NCBI GenBank assembly: GCA_003242885.1
Contig: QKMZ01000002.1
Location: 494,140-558,139, forward strand
Length of the DNA: 64,000 nucleotides
From: Candidatus Melainabacteria bacterium
Lineage (GTDB): Bacteria > Cyanobacteriota > Vampirovibrionia > Obscuribacterales > Obscuribacteraceae
Direction of reading: 5' to 3'
Made by a program: the position numbers and the translations under genes. Under the pieces are notes generated by a model. The model ran no database searches. It was given only the letters and a program-made list of their open reading frames with translations, and was not told the origin of the DNA. Below are positions 1-9,428 of this stretch, in pieces (the stretch's first letter is position 1; every line of letters begins with the position of its first letter).

Positions 1-1
1 C

Positions 2-952
2 GAGGATGAGCTGGTCGAGGCTTTGCGGCAGGTTGCGTCGCAGCCGCTGTCGGTGGATTTGATGCGCCTGTTCATCGACGAAACTCGCAAGACAGTTGTT
101 GGAAAGGAAAGTTTGCCCCCAGGAACCGCATTGATCGATGTGAGCGGAACCGGCGGCAGTGGCCTTGCCCACTTCAATACGTCCACTTTCTGTGCGTTTG
201 TGCTCGCTGCGGGCGGAGTCAACGTTGGTAAGTTCGGCAATCGTGCATCGAGAAGCGGCGCAGGCAGTGCAGACTTGCTGGAGGCGCTGGGCATTCCATT
301 GAATTTGCCTGCCGAGCGAGTTGGCGAAGTGATTGCACAAGCTGGCGTAGCGTTTCTCTTTGCGCCTCATTATTATCCTGGTCTGAAAAAACTCGCCTCC
401 GCGCGGAAAGCTGTTGGTCAACCGACAATTTTCAATCACATCGGTCCACTGCTAAACCCAATCGAGCCGGAGTATCGAGTTTTCGGTATGACGTCGCAGT
501 CCGCTGCTTTGCACGCTGCGGAGTACCTGGAGGAGTCGGGCGCCCGTGTATTGATCGTGACGTCCCAAACGGGACTGGATGAGCTGATGCCAGGAGCATA
601 CAATCATGTCTTACATGTGGATAAAGGGGCTACTAAAGACCTGTCATTTAATGCGCCCGGTGCATCATTGCTGGATTTGTTAGAGCGAAAGAGTGAAAAC
701 GGTGGAACTCTGCAATTTGATTTGCAGCACAATCTGCAATTGTTCAATCAATTGTTGGAGAGTCAAAGTCATACCGAACCACAACCGTGGCTTGATTTGG
801 TTTGCCTAAATGCTGGTGCTGGATTCTTTGTGGCTGGTATCGCAGACAGTGTCACTGCCGGGGCAGACCATGCGAGAGATTTGATTTTTAGTGGACGTGT
901 GAAAGAGAAGTTCGACCAAGTGAGGCAAGTGTATGAAAAGTGTGCTGCGTGA
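2..952 (+). CDS. trpD: Anthranilate phosphoribosyltransferase, 5' end cut by window edge
   Basis: Second step of tryptophan synthesis: transfers the phosphoribosyl group of PRPP to anthranilate in the cytoplasm. The frame is open from base 2 and gives 316 residues, against about 340 for the family, so part of the N-terminal helical domain lies outside the window; the in-frame TTG at 23 is unlikely to be the true start. Seen: the glycine-rich PRPP loop GTGGSG, FNTST, the GNR of KFGNR, GAGSADLLEALG and the GLDE metal-site motif. Odd: the loop usually reads GTGGD and the later motif KHGNR, so an aspartate-to-serine and a histidine-to-phenylalanine change sit at normally conserved places. The last 20 bases overlap trpC, which suggests coupled translation. 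Confidence 0.93.
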   Translation, partial: EDELVEALRQVASQPLSVDLMRLFIDETRKTVVGKESLPPGTALIDVSGTGGSGLAHFNTSTFCAFVLAAGGVNVGKFGNRASRSGAGSADLLEALGIPLNLPAERVGEVIAQAGVAFLFAPHYYPGLKKLASARKAVGQPTIFNHIGPLLNPIEPEYRVFGMTSQSAALHAAEYLEESGARVLIVTSQTGLDELMPGAYNHVLHVDKGATKDLSFNAPGASLLDLLERKSENGGTLQFDLQHNLQLFNQLLESQSHTEPQPWLDLVCLNAGAGFFVAGIADSVTAGADHARDLIFSGRVKEKFDQVRQVYEKCAA

Positions 953-1790
953 AATAGTCGAGCACAAGCGCGGTGAAGTGGCTGCCCGTGAAGCCACACG
1001 TCCACTGGCTTCTTTTGAAAAAGAAGTGACGCTAGCTGACAATCGTTTTCTTTCTTCGTTTGCACCCCGTGACAGTGCCAACATAATTGCCGAAGTAAAA
1101 CCGCGCTCTCCTTCGATGGGCAGCGCTTCGAGCAGTTTTGATCTGAGCACCGTACTCTCTACATACAATAAATACGCACGCGCCATCTCCGTTCTCACCG
1201 ATGAAAAGTACTTTGGTGGTAGCCTGGCTCTTCTGGCTGAAGTGAAGAAACACTCGTCATTGCCGGTTTTGTGCAAAGACTTTATCATCAGCCGATATCA
1301 GGTTTTTGAAGCACGCGCCGCGCAAGCTGATGCCATTTTGTTGATCGTGAAATCATTGAGTGATGGGGATTTTGCGCAGCTTTATTATCAATGTACACAA
1401 CTCGGAATGACAGCCGTAGTTGAAGTGCAAAATGAAGCGGAAGTTGAACGCGCTCTTAAAGTCAATCCGCAATTGATTTTAGTAAATAACCGTAATCTCG
1501 ATAGTCTGGAAATTGATTTGGCGACATCTGAAAGGTTGATGCCTCTGATACCGGATTCTGTTGTGAAAGTTGTGGCAAGCGGAATTGAGAGCGCTGCTGA
1601 TATGAAGCGCCTGGCGAATGTTTCGAACAATTTTTTGATTGGTTCGAGTTTGATGAAGTCAGGTAATGTCGAGGAAAAACTTCACGAGCTTGCAACTGCG
1701 CTGTCACCTTCAGTAGGGGAGGCGCATGCGCCTCGCGGTTCAGGAAGCCGCATGCGGCTCCCGTACGGAGACTCGGGAGAGAAGCCATGA
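933..1790 (+). CDS. trpC: Indole-3-glycerol phosphate synthase with repeat-encoded C-terminal tail
   Basis: Closes the indole ring: converts carboxyphenylamino-deoxyribulose phosphate to indole-3-glycerol phosphate, TIM barrel, cytoplasm. Family motifs are in order: EVKPRSPSMG (substrate-binding Lys and Ser), VLTDEKYFGGS, LCKDFIIS, DAILLI, VVEVQNEAEVERAL, ILVNNRNL, VVASGI and FLIGSSLM. The barrel ends near residue 258; the remaining ~25 residues, rich in Gly, Arg, Ser and Pro, are encoded by two palindromes (1719-1734 and 1746-1759) and are not part of the usual family length of about 260. The stop overlaps the trpF start as ATGA, so the palindromes also lie directly in front of the trpF initiation site. 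Confidence 0.96.
   Translation: MKSVLREIVEHKRGEVAAREATRPLASFEKEVTLADNRFLSSFAPRDSANIIAEVKPRSPSMGSASSSFDLSTVLSTYNKYARAISVLTDEKYFGGSLALLAEVKKHSSLPVLCKDFIISRYQVFEARAAQADAILLIVKSLSDGDFAQLYYQCTQLGMTAVVEVQNEAEVERALKVNPQLILVNNRNLDSLEIDLATSERLMPLIPDSVVKVVASGIESAADMKRLANVSNNFLIGSSLMKSGNVEEKLHELATALSPSVGEAHAPRGSGSRMRLPYGDSGEKP
1719..1759. repeat. Two CATG-centred palindromes translated as the TrpC tail
   Basis: GAGGCGCATGCGCCTC (1719-1734) and AGCCGCATGCGGCT (1746-1759) are perfect self-complementary palindromes 11 bases apart. Both are read in frame as the extra C-terminus of TrpC. The second one, with the following CCC, recurs at 28846-28862 in a non-coding position, so this looks like an interspersed repeat that landed in the 3' end of trpC. 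In the transcript the hairpins would sit just ahead of the trpF start. Confidence 0.8.
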
Positions 1791-2623
1791 GTACAAAAAT
1801 CAAAATCTGCGGAATTACTAGCCTGGAAGATGCGCTTGCTGCGTTGGATGCTGGAGCCGATTTTCTCGGTTTGATTTTTGCTCAAAGCTCACCGCGTCGA
1901 GTGGAAGAATCGGTAGCCAAGGAAATTGTTGCCGCTGCCAGTGGGCGTGCGCAAATCGTTGGTGTTTTCAAAGATCAAGAGATCGAATATGTTTCCGAGC
2001 TTGCGATGAGCCTTAAGCTCGACTATGTGCAATGTCATGGAAAGGAAACAGTAGAGTACGCGCGACGCCTACCTACTCGTGTGATAAAGGTTATTGAATT
2101 GCAGGGCATGGACGAGTCTCCTCAAGAGTTAAACGTACATGGTGTTGAGAGTGCGGCTGCAACTTCTGCTGTAAACTCAACCTTCAACACTGTTGCGAAC
2201 GCTGCTGCGAACGTAGCCGAAGCACCCGTCGATGTCTCTGCTGAGAATTCGGCAGCGGTGACAGAACCAAGCATTGTCCTCAATCCTCCCGAACTTTCCA
2301 TCCTCGCTGCCGAGGCATTAGCTTGGAAAGATGATGCGGCATTTCTTCTTTTCGATCGTCCGAAACTTTTGAAAGACCCGGAGTGGTACAAGCGAGCCAT
2401 CAATGAATTGAAGACTGCCGAACCGCTTGCGATGCCGTATTTCTTCGCTGGAGGTTTGACCGCTAGCAATGTTGGCGAGGTTGTTGCGACGCTGCAGCCC
2501 TTTGCCGTCGATGTCGCATCGTCTGTTGAAGCGGCTCCTGGTCAAAAGGACATAGGTAAGATGAAGGATTTTTGCAAGGCGGTGAAGCGTGACAGCGGAG
2601 GAGTATCGGCATGCGCACACTAG
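1787..2623 (+). CDS. trpF: Phosphoribosylanthranilate isomerase with a large low-complexity insert
   Basis: Amadori rearrangement of phosphoribosylanthranilate, step three of the pathway, cytoplasmic TIM barrel. Seen: KICGIT with the catalytic Cys8, [19 protein letters not shown], the general-acid Asp in LLFDRP (about residue 190) and the phosphate loops [10 protein letters not shown] and VDVASSVE. The protein has 278 residues where about 200-210 is usual; the surplus is a single stretch from about residue 106 to 175 rich in Ala, Val, Ser and Asn, placed between the strand carrying KVIEL and the catalytic Asp strand. It probably forms a loop on the barrel. Overlaps trpC by 4 bases and trpB by 13. 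Confidence 0.94.
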   Translation: MSTKIKICGITSLEDALAALDAGADFLGLIFAQSSPRRVEESVAKEIVAAASGRAQIVGVFKDQEIEYVSELAMSLKLDYVQCHGKETVEYARRLPTRVIKVIELQGMDESPQELNVHGVESAAATSAVNSTFNTVANAAANVAEAPVDVSAENSAAVTEPSIVLNPPELSILAAEALAWKDDAAFLLFDRPKLLKDPEWYKRAINELKTAEPLAMPYFFAGGLTASNVGEVVATLQPFAVDVASSVEAAPGQKDIGKMKDFCKAVKRDSGGVSACAH

Positions 2624-3780
2624 GAAAGTTCGGTAAGTATGGCGGCGTGTATGTGCCGGAAACCCTCATGCCTGCCCTTGAAGAGTTAGAGGAAGCTTTC
2701 GCCACCATCGTGCCCGGCGATGAGTTTAAGTCTCGATTGTCATCGCTTCTGGCTGATTTCGCGGGACGTCCGACGCCGCTCTATCATGCGAAAAACCTCT
2801 CGGACAAGTGGGGCGCGCAGGTGTTTTTGAAGCGTGAAGATCTTTTGCATGGCGGCGCGCATAAGACCAACAATGCGCTGGGACAGGCGCTTCTTTGCAA
2901 AATGATGGGCAAAGAGCGGGTCATTGCTGAGACAGGAGCTGGGCAGCATGGTGTTGCGTGCGCTATGGCCGGAGCGCTGCTGGGGTTGCAAACCGAAGTC
3001 TATATGGGCGAAGTGGACATGGAAAGACAAAAGCCGAATGTCTTTCGTATGCAACTACTTGGCACCACTGTGCACCCGGTGAAGACTGGCAGCAAAACTT
3101 TGAAAGACGCTATCAATGAAGCGCTAAGAGATTGGATTGCCAATCTCGAAAACACCCATTATCTTCTGGGCACCGTCGCCGGCCCCCATCCGTTTCCCAG
3201 TATGGTGAAGCATTTCCAAAAAATTATTGGGGAAGAGGCGAGCGCGCAAATTCAAGAAAAAATCGGTCGCGCGCCAGACTATGTCGTTGCTTGTGTCGGC
3301 GGTGGCTCGAATGCAATGGGCATCTTTGCTGAGTTTGTCGAACAAACATCAGTCAAGCTTGTTGGTGTAGAACCAGCAGGAGCCGGATTGGAAACAGGCA
3401 AGCACGGCGCTGTTCTCGCGCTTGGCTCTTTCGGTTGTGTGCACGGTATGAAGAGCCTCGTTCTTCAAACTGAAGAAGGGCAGATTCAAGAAGCGCACAG
3501 CATCTCGGCTGGTCTCGACTATCCATCTGTTGGGCCGGAACATGCTTTTCTGAAAGATACCGGCAGGGCGCGATACGAAAGCGCAACCGACCAAGAGGCG
3601 CTTGCTGCATTCCACGAACTCTGCCGTGAGGAGGGCATAATTCCTGCGCTGGAGAGTTCGCACGCGTTGGTTGGCGCTAAGAAGCTGGCTCAGGGTGAGG
3701 CTGCCGGAAAAACAATCATCGTTAATCTTTCCGGTCGCGGTGACAAAGATCTGCACGAGGTGATGAAGCATGATAAGTAG
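2611..3780 (+). CDS. trpB: Tryptophan synthase beta chain
   Basis: PLP enzyme that condenses indole with serine; works as an alpha2beta2 complex with TrpA and receives indole by a tunnel. 389 residues, the normal length. Seen: PLP lysine in [13 protein letters not shown] (Lys85), the catalytic glutamate in AETGAGQHG (Glu107), the phosphate-binding loop GGGSNAMG and the C-terminal GRGDKD. The set of motifs is that of the ordinary TrpA-dependent TrpB1 type. The start lies inside trpF and the stop inside trpA, so translation of the three genes is probably coupled. Confidence 0.97.
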   Translation: MRTLGKFGKYGGVYVPETLMPALEELEEAFATIVPGDEFKSRLSSLLADFAGRPTPLYHAKNLSDKWGAQVFLKREDLLHGGAHKTNNALGQALLCKMMGKERVIAETGAGQHGVACAMAGALLGLQTEVYMGEVDMERQKPNVFRMQLLGTTVHPVKTGSKTLKDAINEALRDWIANLENTHYLLGTVAGPHPFPSMVKHFQKIIGEEASAQIQEKIGRAPDYVVACVGGGSNAMGIFAEFVEQTSVKLVGVEPAGAGLETGKHGAVLALGSFGCVHGMKSLVLQTEEGQIQEAHSISAGLDYPSVGPEHAFLKDTGRARYESATDQEALAAFHELCREEGIIPALESSHALVGAKKLAQGEAAGKTIIVNLSGRGDKDLHEVMKHDK

Positions 3781-4597
3781 AGATAGGTATCGTGCGAAGT
3801 TTCGTGCGTTGAAGGAAGCGAAGAGAGGCGCGTTTATGCCTTTCACTGTGCTCGGATGGCCGGATGAGGAAACTTCGTTCAACATCATAAAGACAATGAT
3901 TGAAAGCGACGCCTCTGCGCTCGAATTAGGCATCGCATTCAGCGATCCGGTTGCGGACGGTCCAATCATTCAAGCCGCCGCTCACAAGGTCATAGAAAGC
4001 GGTTATACGGTCAATCAAGCGCTAGATTTAGTTGCCCGCGTGAGGAAGTACAACGACGACATTCCGATCGGTCTCCTGGTCTATTACAACCACATTATGG
4101 CGATGGGCGTTGAAAAGTTTTTCGCACGAGCCGAAGAATGCGGTGTAGACGGAGTGCTCGTTGCCGACCTGCCCGCTGAGTCGTCTGATGAAGTTGTTTC
4201 CATTGCTACCGGCAATAACATCAGCAGCATCTTTATCGTGTCCCCGCTCACGCGAGAGGAGCGCTTGGACAAAATCGTCAAGCATGCCCGTGGTTTCATT
4301 TACCTTGTTTCTCGCCTCGGCGTGACTGGTACTGACGAACGTGATGCAAGTCGCGACACTCGACTCACTGCGTTAATAGCGTCAATTAAGAAAGCGACAG
4401 AACTTCCAGTGCTGGCTGGTTTTGGTATCTCAACGCCTGCGCATGCGGAGCGAATGATGGCATCGGGCGCTGACGGGGTAATAACTGGTTCGAAAATCGT
4501 TGATCTCGTCGCCAAGGCAGATCCCACGAACATGGAAGCCGAGCTGAGCGCCTATTTGAAAAGCATGGTTTCTGCGCTCAACTCTGTGAAGGTGTGA
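3770..4597 (+). CDS. trpA: Tryptophan synthase alpha chain
   Basis: Cleaves indole-3-glycerol phosphate to indole and glyceraldehyde 3-phosphate and passes indole to TrpB. 275 residues, typical length. Seen: [21 protein letters not shown] carries the two catalytic acids (Glu52 and Asp63, matching Glu49 and Asp60 of the enteric enzyme by spacing); later [22 protein letters not shown] and the phosphate loop with GFGISTP and GVITGSKIV. Overlaps trpB by 11 bases and is the last gene of the operon; an 88-base gap without an obvious hairpin separates it from the monooxygenase gene. Confidence 0.96.
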   Translation: MISRDRYRAKFRALKEAKRGAFMPFTVLGWPDEETSFNIIKTMIESDASALELGIAFSDPVADGPIIQAAAHKVIESGYTVNQALDLVARVRKYNDDIPIGLLVYYNHIMAMGVEKFFARAEECGVDGVLVADLPAESSDEVVSIATGNNISSIFIVSPLTREERLDKIVKHARGFIYLVSRLGVTGTDERDASRDTRLTALIASIKKATELPVLAGFGISTPAHAERMMASGADGVITGSKIVDLVAKADPTNMEAELSAYLKSMVSALNSVKV

Positions 4598-4685
4598 AAC
4601 TTACTGCAGGTGGCGGCGTCGTACGTGGACCGTCGCAGTCGCAGTTGCGAATGGCGGCGACTCAACGGTAGAAAATCCGAAGGCA

Positions 4686-5975
4686 ATGAACACAAGTTCT
4701 ACTGTGGAAAAGATAGCCATCGTCGGCGCCGGTCCGGTGGGCATCAGCATGGCGCGTGCCTTGAAGCAGAAAGGCATCGCCTACGACCAATTTGAAGCAG
4801 AGGATGGTGTCGGCGGAAATTGGCGGCATGGTGTTTATCACACAGCTCACATAATTTCTTCGCGCAAGACAACTGAATTCCCCGACTTTCCGATGCCACA
4901 GGATTACCCTGATTTCCCGAGCGCCGCGCAGATGCTCGAATATTTGAATTCGTATGTGGCGCACTATAAGCTCGACGAGCACATTGAATTTAGAACTGTA
5001 GTTGAACATGCGAAGCCGAATGCGGATGGGTTATGGATTCTGCAGTTAAGCACTGGCGAAACCCGCTTGTATGATGGTGTGATTGTTTGCAATGGGCATC
5101 ATTGGGACGTGCGTATGCCTTCTTATGAAGGAAATTTCGCCGGTCAGATGATTCACTCGAAAGACTATAAGGAGCCATCGCAGCTAAAAGATAAGCGCGT
5201 GCTTGTGATTGGTGGCGGTAATTCTGCTTGTGATATTGCAGCGGAGTCAGCGCGAGTGGCGCGTTCTGCACATCTTTCTCTCCGGCGTGGTTATTGGTTT
5301 TTGCCAAAGACCTTCTATGGAAAGCCGACCGCAGAGCTTTTAACGACATGGATGCCCGTTTGGCTGCAGCGAATTCATTTGGAATTGTTGGTTATGATCG
5401 CTGTTGGCGACTACCGCAACTATGGGCTAATGAAGCCCGATCACAGAATATTCGATCACCATCCGACGATTAACACCGAGCTGCTGCATTATTTGAAGCA
5501 CGGCAGGATTAAGGCTCATCCTGATGTTAAGCGTTTCGACGGAAATGTCGTTGAGTTTGTCGATGGAACTCGTGAAGAGTTTGATTTGATTGTGTGCGGC
5601 ACAGGGTTCAACGTGTCCATTCCGTTTTTGGAACCCGGTGTTATCGAAATTGACGGTGCGATTGTGAAGACCCAGTGGGGTGTAATCGCTCCCCATCACC
5701 GTCAACTCTATATCTACGGCTGGGCACAAGCGCGGTATGGGTTTGGTCCACTTCTCACTCCGGCATCTGATTTAATCGCCGATCTGATTCTTCTCCAGCG
5801 CCGATTGGCACATCCAATTGGTGAGGTTTTGGCAACAATGAAACAACCGCTTCCCAAAACGCATCTTCTGGATCCAATGGCGGCGCTTCGGTTGGTGAAG
5901 TCCGCGAAGTCTTCGCTTTGGATGCTGCCACTGGTTGACAAATACCTGATGAGCAACGGAAAGCCCGCAAGATAA
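4686..5975 (+). CDS. Flavin-containing monooxygenase family protein
   Basis: FAD- and NADPH-dependent oxygenase of the FMO/Baeyer-Villiger superfamily, 429 residues, soluble. Seen: an N-terminal FAD Rossmann motif GAGPVGISMA (about residue 14), then GVGGNWRHGVYHTAHI, the FMO-type fingerprint FAGQMIHSKDY (FxGxxxHxxxY/F), the second dinucleotide motif VIGGGNSACDIA for NADPH, and VCGTGFN near the C-terminus. The substrate cannot be told from sequence. It lies on the trp strand 88 bases after trpA; whether it is co-transcribed is open. The start was chosen because the FAD motif follows within the expected distance and AAGG precedes the ATG. Confidence 0.88.
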   Translation: MNTSSTVEKIAIVGAGPVGISMARALKQKGIAYDQFEAEDGVGGNWRHGVYHTAHIISSRKTTEFPDFPMPQDYPDFPSAAQMLEYLNSYVAHYKLDEHIEFRTVVEHAKPNADGLWILQLSTGETRLYDGVIVCNGHHWDVRMPSYEGNFAGQMIHSKDYKEPSQLKDKRVLVIGGGNSACDIAAESARVARSAHLSLRRGYWFLPKTFYGKPTAELLTTWMPVWLQRIHLELLVMIAVGDYRNYGLMKPDHRIFDHHPTINTELLHYLKHGRIKAHPDVKRFDGNVVEFVDGTREEFDLIVCGTGFNVSIPFLEPGVIEIDGAIVKTQWGVIAPHHRQLYIYGWAQARYGFGPLLTPASDLIADLILLQRRLAHPIGEVLATMKQPLPKTHLLDPMAALRLVKSAKSSLWMLPLVDKYLMSNGKPAR

Positions 5976-6040
5976 GCGGCCCCCGAAGATCTGGCATAAT
6001 TGGAGCCGCCACAAAAGACAAAGCAAGAGAAACATTTAAG

Positions 6041-8284
6041 ATGCGTACCAGTTCAAACAAACCAAACAAATTTACTATCAATGCGTCGGTATTAGCGCTG
6101 CTCGCGTTATTGCTGAGCCCTAACGCCGCCACATTCGCCGCTGGAGCCACCGTGAAAGAATCAGGGAAGGAAGCCGTGAAGGCTGAAGATACTAATACAG
6201 AATCTCCTAAAGTAGAAAGTACTAAAACGGAAGATCCTAAACTAGTGATAGAAAGAGTGGACGGCGGTGCAACATCAGATCCTTATCTCTGGCTGGAAGA
6301 TGTCGAAGGGAAGAAGGCGCTAGACTGGGTTCGAGCTGAAAACGCGGTTGCTACAAAAGCGCTCGAGGCGTCGAAAGATTTCGCGCCAATTAAGAATAAA
6401 CTTCGCGAAATTCTCGATTCGAAGGAACGTATTCCGCGTGTCACAAAGCGCGGCCAGTTTTACTACAACTTTTGGCGCGATGATAAGAACGTACGCGGGT
6501 TGTGGCGCCGTACCACGATGGAAGAGTACAAGAAGGACAAACCCAATTGGGAAACCGTGCTCGACCTGGACGTTTTAGCGGCGAATGAAAAAGAGAATTG
6601 GGTTTGGGGCCAAGCGCAAGTTTTGTATAAAGATTACGATCGTGCGCTGATTGAACTTTCTCGTGGTGGTGCGGATGCTGTTGTATTGCGCGAGTTCGAT
6701 TTGAACAAAAAAGAGTTCGTCAAGGATGGCTTCACCCTTCCCGAAGCGAAGTCGGATTTAGGCTGGCTTGACCGCGATACTTTGTTAGTTGGAACGGACT
6801 TTGGCTCTGGTTCTATGACAGACTCCGGCTATCCAAGAATCGTAAAAGAGTGGAAGCGCGGAACGCCGTTAGCCGCTGCAAAGACGCTTTTTGAAGGAAA
6901 GAAATCTGACGTAGGTGTTAATGGTTACGTTGTTCACGACCACGGTCAGACTTACGAATTCATTTCAAACCATCCGACCTTCTTCTCGGAAGATGTCTAC
7001 ATTCGCAAGGATGGCAAGTTGGTGCAGATTGAAAAACCTGCAGACGCTGTGGTTCAAACTTACGACAAGAATATTCTTCTGCGGTTACGTTCGGATTGGG
7101 CTGTTGGTGGAAAGACTTACAAATCCGGCACTCTTCTTGCTGAAGATTTTGACGCGTTTCTCAAAGGCGAAAGGACCTTTGACGTACTCTTTGAGCCGAC
7201 CGAGAGAAAGTCTTTGGAGTCAATTTCTGACACGAAGAATTATTTGATTCTGACTGAATTAGACAACGTCAACAGCCGTCCTTATCTGCTATCGAAGAAA
7301 GATGGAAAGTGGGAGCGCACGAAGCTTGATGCGCCGGAGATCGGTAGCGTAAGTGTCGAGGGAATTGATTCGGATGAATCCGATGATTACTTCATCACAA
7401 TTACCAACTTTCTGACGCCCTCAAGCTTGTGTTTGGGTACTGCTGGAAAGCCAGGAAGAGAGACGCTGAAGCACTTGCCTGCATTCTTCAATGCGGACAA
7501 TTTGCAGATTCAACAATTTGATGCGAAGTCGAAAGATGGCACGCGCGTTCCGTATTTCATGGTCTCGCAGAAAGGTCTTAAGCTTGATGGAAACAACCCC
7601 ACGCTGTTGTATAGCTATGGCGGGTTTGAGCATTCACTTCTTCCTGCATATAACGCGGTGGTCGGTTCTGCTTGGCTCGAACGCGGTGGCGTCTATGTTT
7701 TGGCTAATATCCGCGGCGGCGGTGAGTTTGGTCCGAGCTGGCACAATGCGGCGCGCAAAGCAAATCGCCAGCGTGCATATGACGATTTCATTGCAGTTGC
7801 TGAAGATTTGTCTTCTCGCAAAGTGACTTCGCCAAAGCATCTCGGAATTGATGGACGCTCCAACGGCGGATTGCTAATGGGCGTGATGCTCACTCAAAGA
7901 CCCGATTTGTTTGGCGCTGTTCATTGCGGTTCGCCGTTGCTCGATATGCGCAGATTCAGTCACTTGCTTGCAGGTGCAAGTTGGATGGATGAATATGGAG
8001 ATCCTGATAAACCGGATCAGTGGGCGTACATCTCCAAGTATTCGCCCTATCAAAACGTGTCTAAAGCCAAGAAGTATCCGCCAATTTTGATCACCACTTC
8101 AACACGTGACGACCGTGTGCACCCTGGTCACGCCCGCAAGTTCGCTGCGTTGTTGAAAGAACAAGGTCACGAAGTTTTGTATTACGAAAACATTGAAGGT
8201 GGGCACGGCGCCGCCTCAAACAACGAACAGGTCGCCTTCATGCAATCACTCGCTTACACATTCCTCTGGAGCAAACTCCGCTAG
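6041..8284 (+). CDS. Secreted prolyl oligopeptidase family (S9A) serine peptidase
   Basis: Serine peptidase or oligopeptidase of the POP family, 747 residues. An N-terminal signal peptide (hydrophobic core LALLALLLS, cleavage likely near residues 34-36) is followed by a charged Thr/Lys/Glu linker to about residue 65, then the family opening DPYLWLEDVEG, a seven-bladed propeller region, and an alpha/beta hydrolase domain. Catalytic triad by motif: Ser607 in GRSNGG, Asp in TRDDRVHPG (690 or 691) and His722 in EGGHGA; the spacings match S9A. Export suggests degradation of external or periplasmic peptides. A CATAAT box at 5994-5999 could be its -10. The gene converges on the SDR gene across two hairpins. 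Confidence 0.93.
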   Translation: MRTSSNKPNKFTINASVLALLALLLSPNAATFAAGATVKESGKEAVKAEDTNTESPKVESTKTEDPKLVIERVDGGATSDPYLWLEDVEGKKALDWVRAENAVATKALEASKDFAPIKNKLREILDSKERIPRVTKRGQFYYNFWRDDKNVRGLWRRTTMEEYKKDKPNWETVLDLDVLAANEKENWVWGQAQVLYKDYDRALIELSRGGADAVVLREFDLNKKEFVKDGFTLPEAKSDLGWLDRDTLLVGTDFGSGSMTDSGYPRIVKEWKRGTPLAAAKTLFEGKKSDVGVNGYVVHDHGQTYEFISNHPTFFSEDVYIRKDGKLVQIEKPADAVVQTYDKNILLRLRSDWAVGGKTYKSGTLLAEDFDAFLKGERTFDVLFEPTERKSLESISDTKNYLILTELDNVNSRPYLLSKKDGKWERTKLDAPEIGSVSVEGIDSDESDDYFITITNFLTPSSLCLGTAGKPGRETLKHLPAFFNADNLQIQQFDAKSKDGTRVPYFMVSQKGLKLDGNNPTLLYSYGGFEHSLLPAYNAVVGSAWLERGGVYVLANIRGGGEFGPSWHNAARKANRQRAYDDFIAVAEDLSSRKVTSPKHLGIDGRSNGGLLMGVMLTQRPDLFGAVHCGSPLLDMRRFSHLLAGASWMDEYGDPDKPDQWAYISKYSPYQNVSKAKKYPPILITTSTRDDRVHPGHARKFAALLKEQGHEVLYYENIEGGHGAASNNEQVAFMQSLAYTFLWSKLR

Positions 8285-8303
8285 AGCGCAGCTGGGTGCG
8301 TGG

Positions 8304-8322
8304 GGGCGTGTTGCACACGCCC
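8304..8322. repeat. TGC-loop hairpin, copy 1 (convergent intergenic repeat)
   Basis: GGGCGTGT-TGC-ACACGCCC, 8-bp stem with TGC loop. The flanks (GTGGG before, CCCG.TTTTCG.AG after) are shared with the copy at 23927. It lies between the convergent S9 peptidase and SDR genes. There is no T-tract directly after it, so it is not a standard intrinsic terminator on its own. Confidence 0.8.
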
Positions 8323-8327
8323 GGTTT

Positions 8328-8360
8328 TCGTAGGGGCGACGCCATGCGTCGCCCCTACGA
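8328..8360. repeat. Long-stem hairpin paired with copy 1
   Basis: A perfect 15-bp stem with loop CAT, core GGGGCGACGC-CAT-GCGTCGCCCC. It runs over the stop codon of the SDR gene (8355-8357). With the hairpin 5 bases to its left it makes a double unit like those at 43.25 and 46.4 kb. It could end transcription in both directions or bind a nucleoid protein as REP elements do. Confidence 0.8.
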
Positions 8361-9212
8361 TTTCTCCGTCGAGATTTTCGCCGACAAGCGTTGCACTTCG
8401 CCTTCGGCTGCTTTCTTCACCAGGCGCCAGTATTTCTCGGGCATTGTACGTTTCAGGCGCCAAAGTATGCGAGCTTTGCGCGGAAGCATAATGTACAGAT
8501 TGCCGTTAGCCATTAGTTTGAGAGTTTCATGCGCCACTTCCTCTGGCGATATCCGAGATTCGTCGACCAGGATGCATGAGTATTGTTTGTCGCTGTCCGC
8601 TCCTATTGTTTCTTTGCCGATGTTTGTCCGTACATAGGAGGGCGCCAAGATTGAAACAACTATATTGCGGTCCGCAAGCTCGCCTCGAATACATTCGCTC
8701 AGAGCGACGACTGCAGCTTTGGATGCGCTGTATGCTGACATGCGAGGCGCAGTGAGAAACGCGGCTGCGCTTGCAACATTGAGTATGTGACCATAGTTTT
8801 GTTTTTTCATGATTGGGACAAACAGATGGCATCCGTTTGCCACACCCATCAGGTTTGTTTCTATCGTTTTGCGAAACGCATCGATTGACACTTCATCAAA
8901 CAGTCCACCGCATCCGATGCCCGCATTGTTGATACCAATATCGATACCACCATGTCTGTCCGCGAAATCTTTGACTGCCTTTTCAAACTCGTCGTATTTT
9001 GCAACGTCGAACACGTAAGAGACAGGCGACCCGCCGATTGCTCTCAACGCCGTGGCTGCGGCGTCAAGGGCTGGTTCGTTGATGTCCGTTATTCCAACAG
9101 TCCAACCGTCTGCTGAAAGCGCCCGCGCGAACGCGAGCCCAAGCCCGCTGCCAGCACCCGTGATGAATGCGCGTTTCTTCTGGTATGTGTCTGTGAGATG
9201 GAATCGACTCAA
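8355..9212 (-). CDS. Short-chain dehydrogenase/reductase
   Basis: NAD(P)-dependent oxidoreductase of the classical SDR family, 285 residues, Rossmann fold. Seen: cofactor loop TGAGSGLGLAFA near residue 17 (TGxxxGxG), Asp in the ITDINEP strand that hints at NAD preference, NNAGIG, the catalytic Ser in NVASAAAF and the YSASK active site (Tyr and Lys), followed by LAPSYVRTNI. The C-terminal ~60 residues (KARILWRLKR and onward) form a basic tail that may help membrane association. Substrate unknown. The last codons lie in a long-stem hairpin. Confidence 0.9.
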   Translation of the reverse strand: MSRFHLTDTYQKKRAFITGAGSGLGLAFARALSADGWTVGITDINEPALDAAATALRAIGGSPVSYVFDVAKYDEFEKAVKDFADRHGGIDIGINNAGIGCGGLFDEVSIDAFRKTIETNLMGVANGCHLFVPIMKKQNYGHILNVASAAAFLTAPRMSAYSASKAAVVALSECIRGELADRNIVVSILAPSYVRTNIGKETIGADSDKQYSCILVDESRISPEEVAHETLKLMANGNLYIMLPRKARILWRLKRTMPEKYWRLVKKAAEGEVQRLSAKISTEKS

Positions 9213-9428
9213 GGGGTGATAGTATCCAGTCTGTGCGATAGGAGCGGCATTATGGCGCCCGCCGGGTGATGCATTTCATGGACTTACATTATAGCCCTGG
9301 AAGTTCTGCTGCTTGACCTCCTCGACTTTCACAAGAAGTCGCGTACTGCACTCTTCGCGTATTTCTCCCCGCCCGAAGGGAAAGTTTAGCCTCGCGCTTT
9401 GGTCACTCATTTAGTATCATCTGACACC

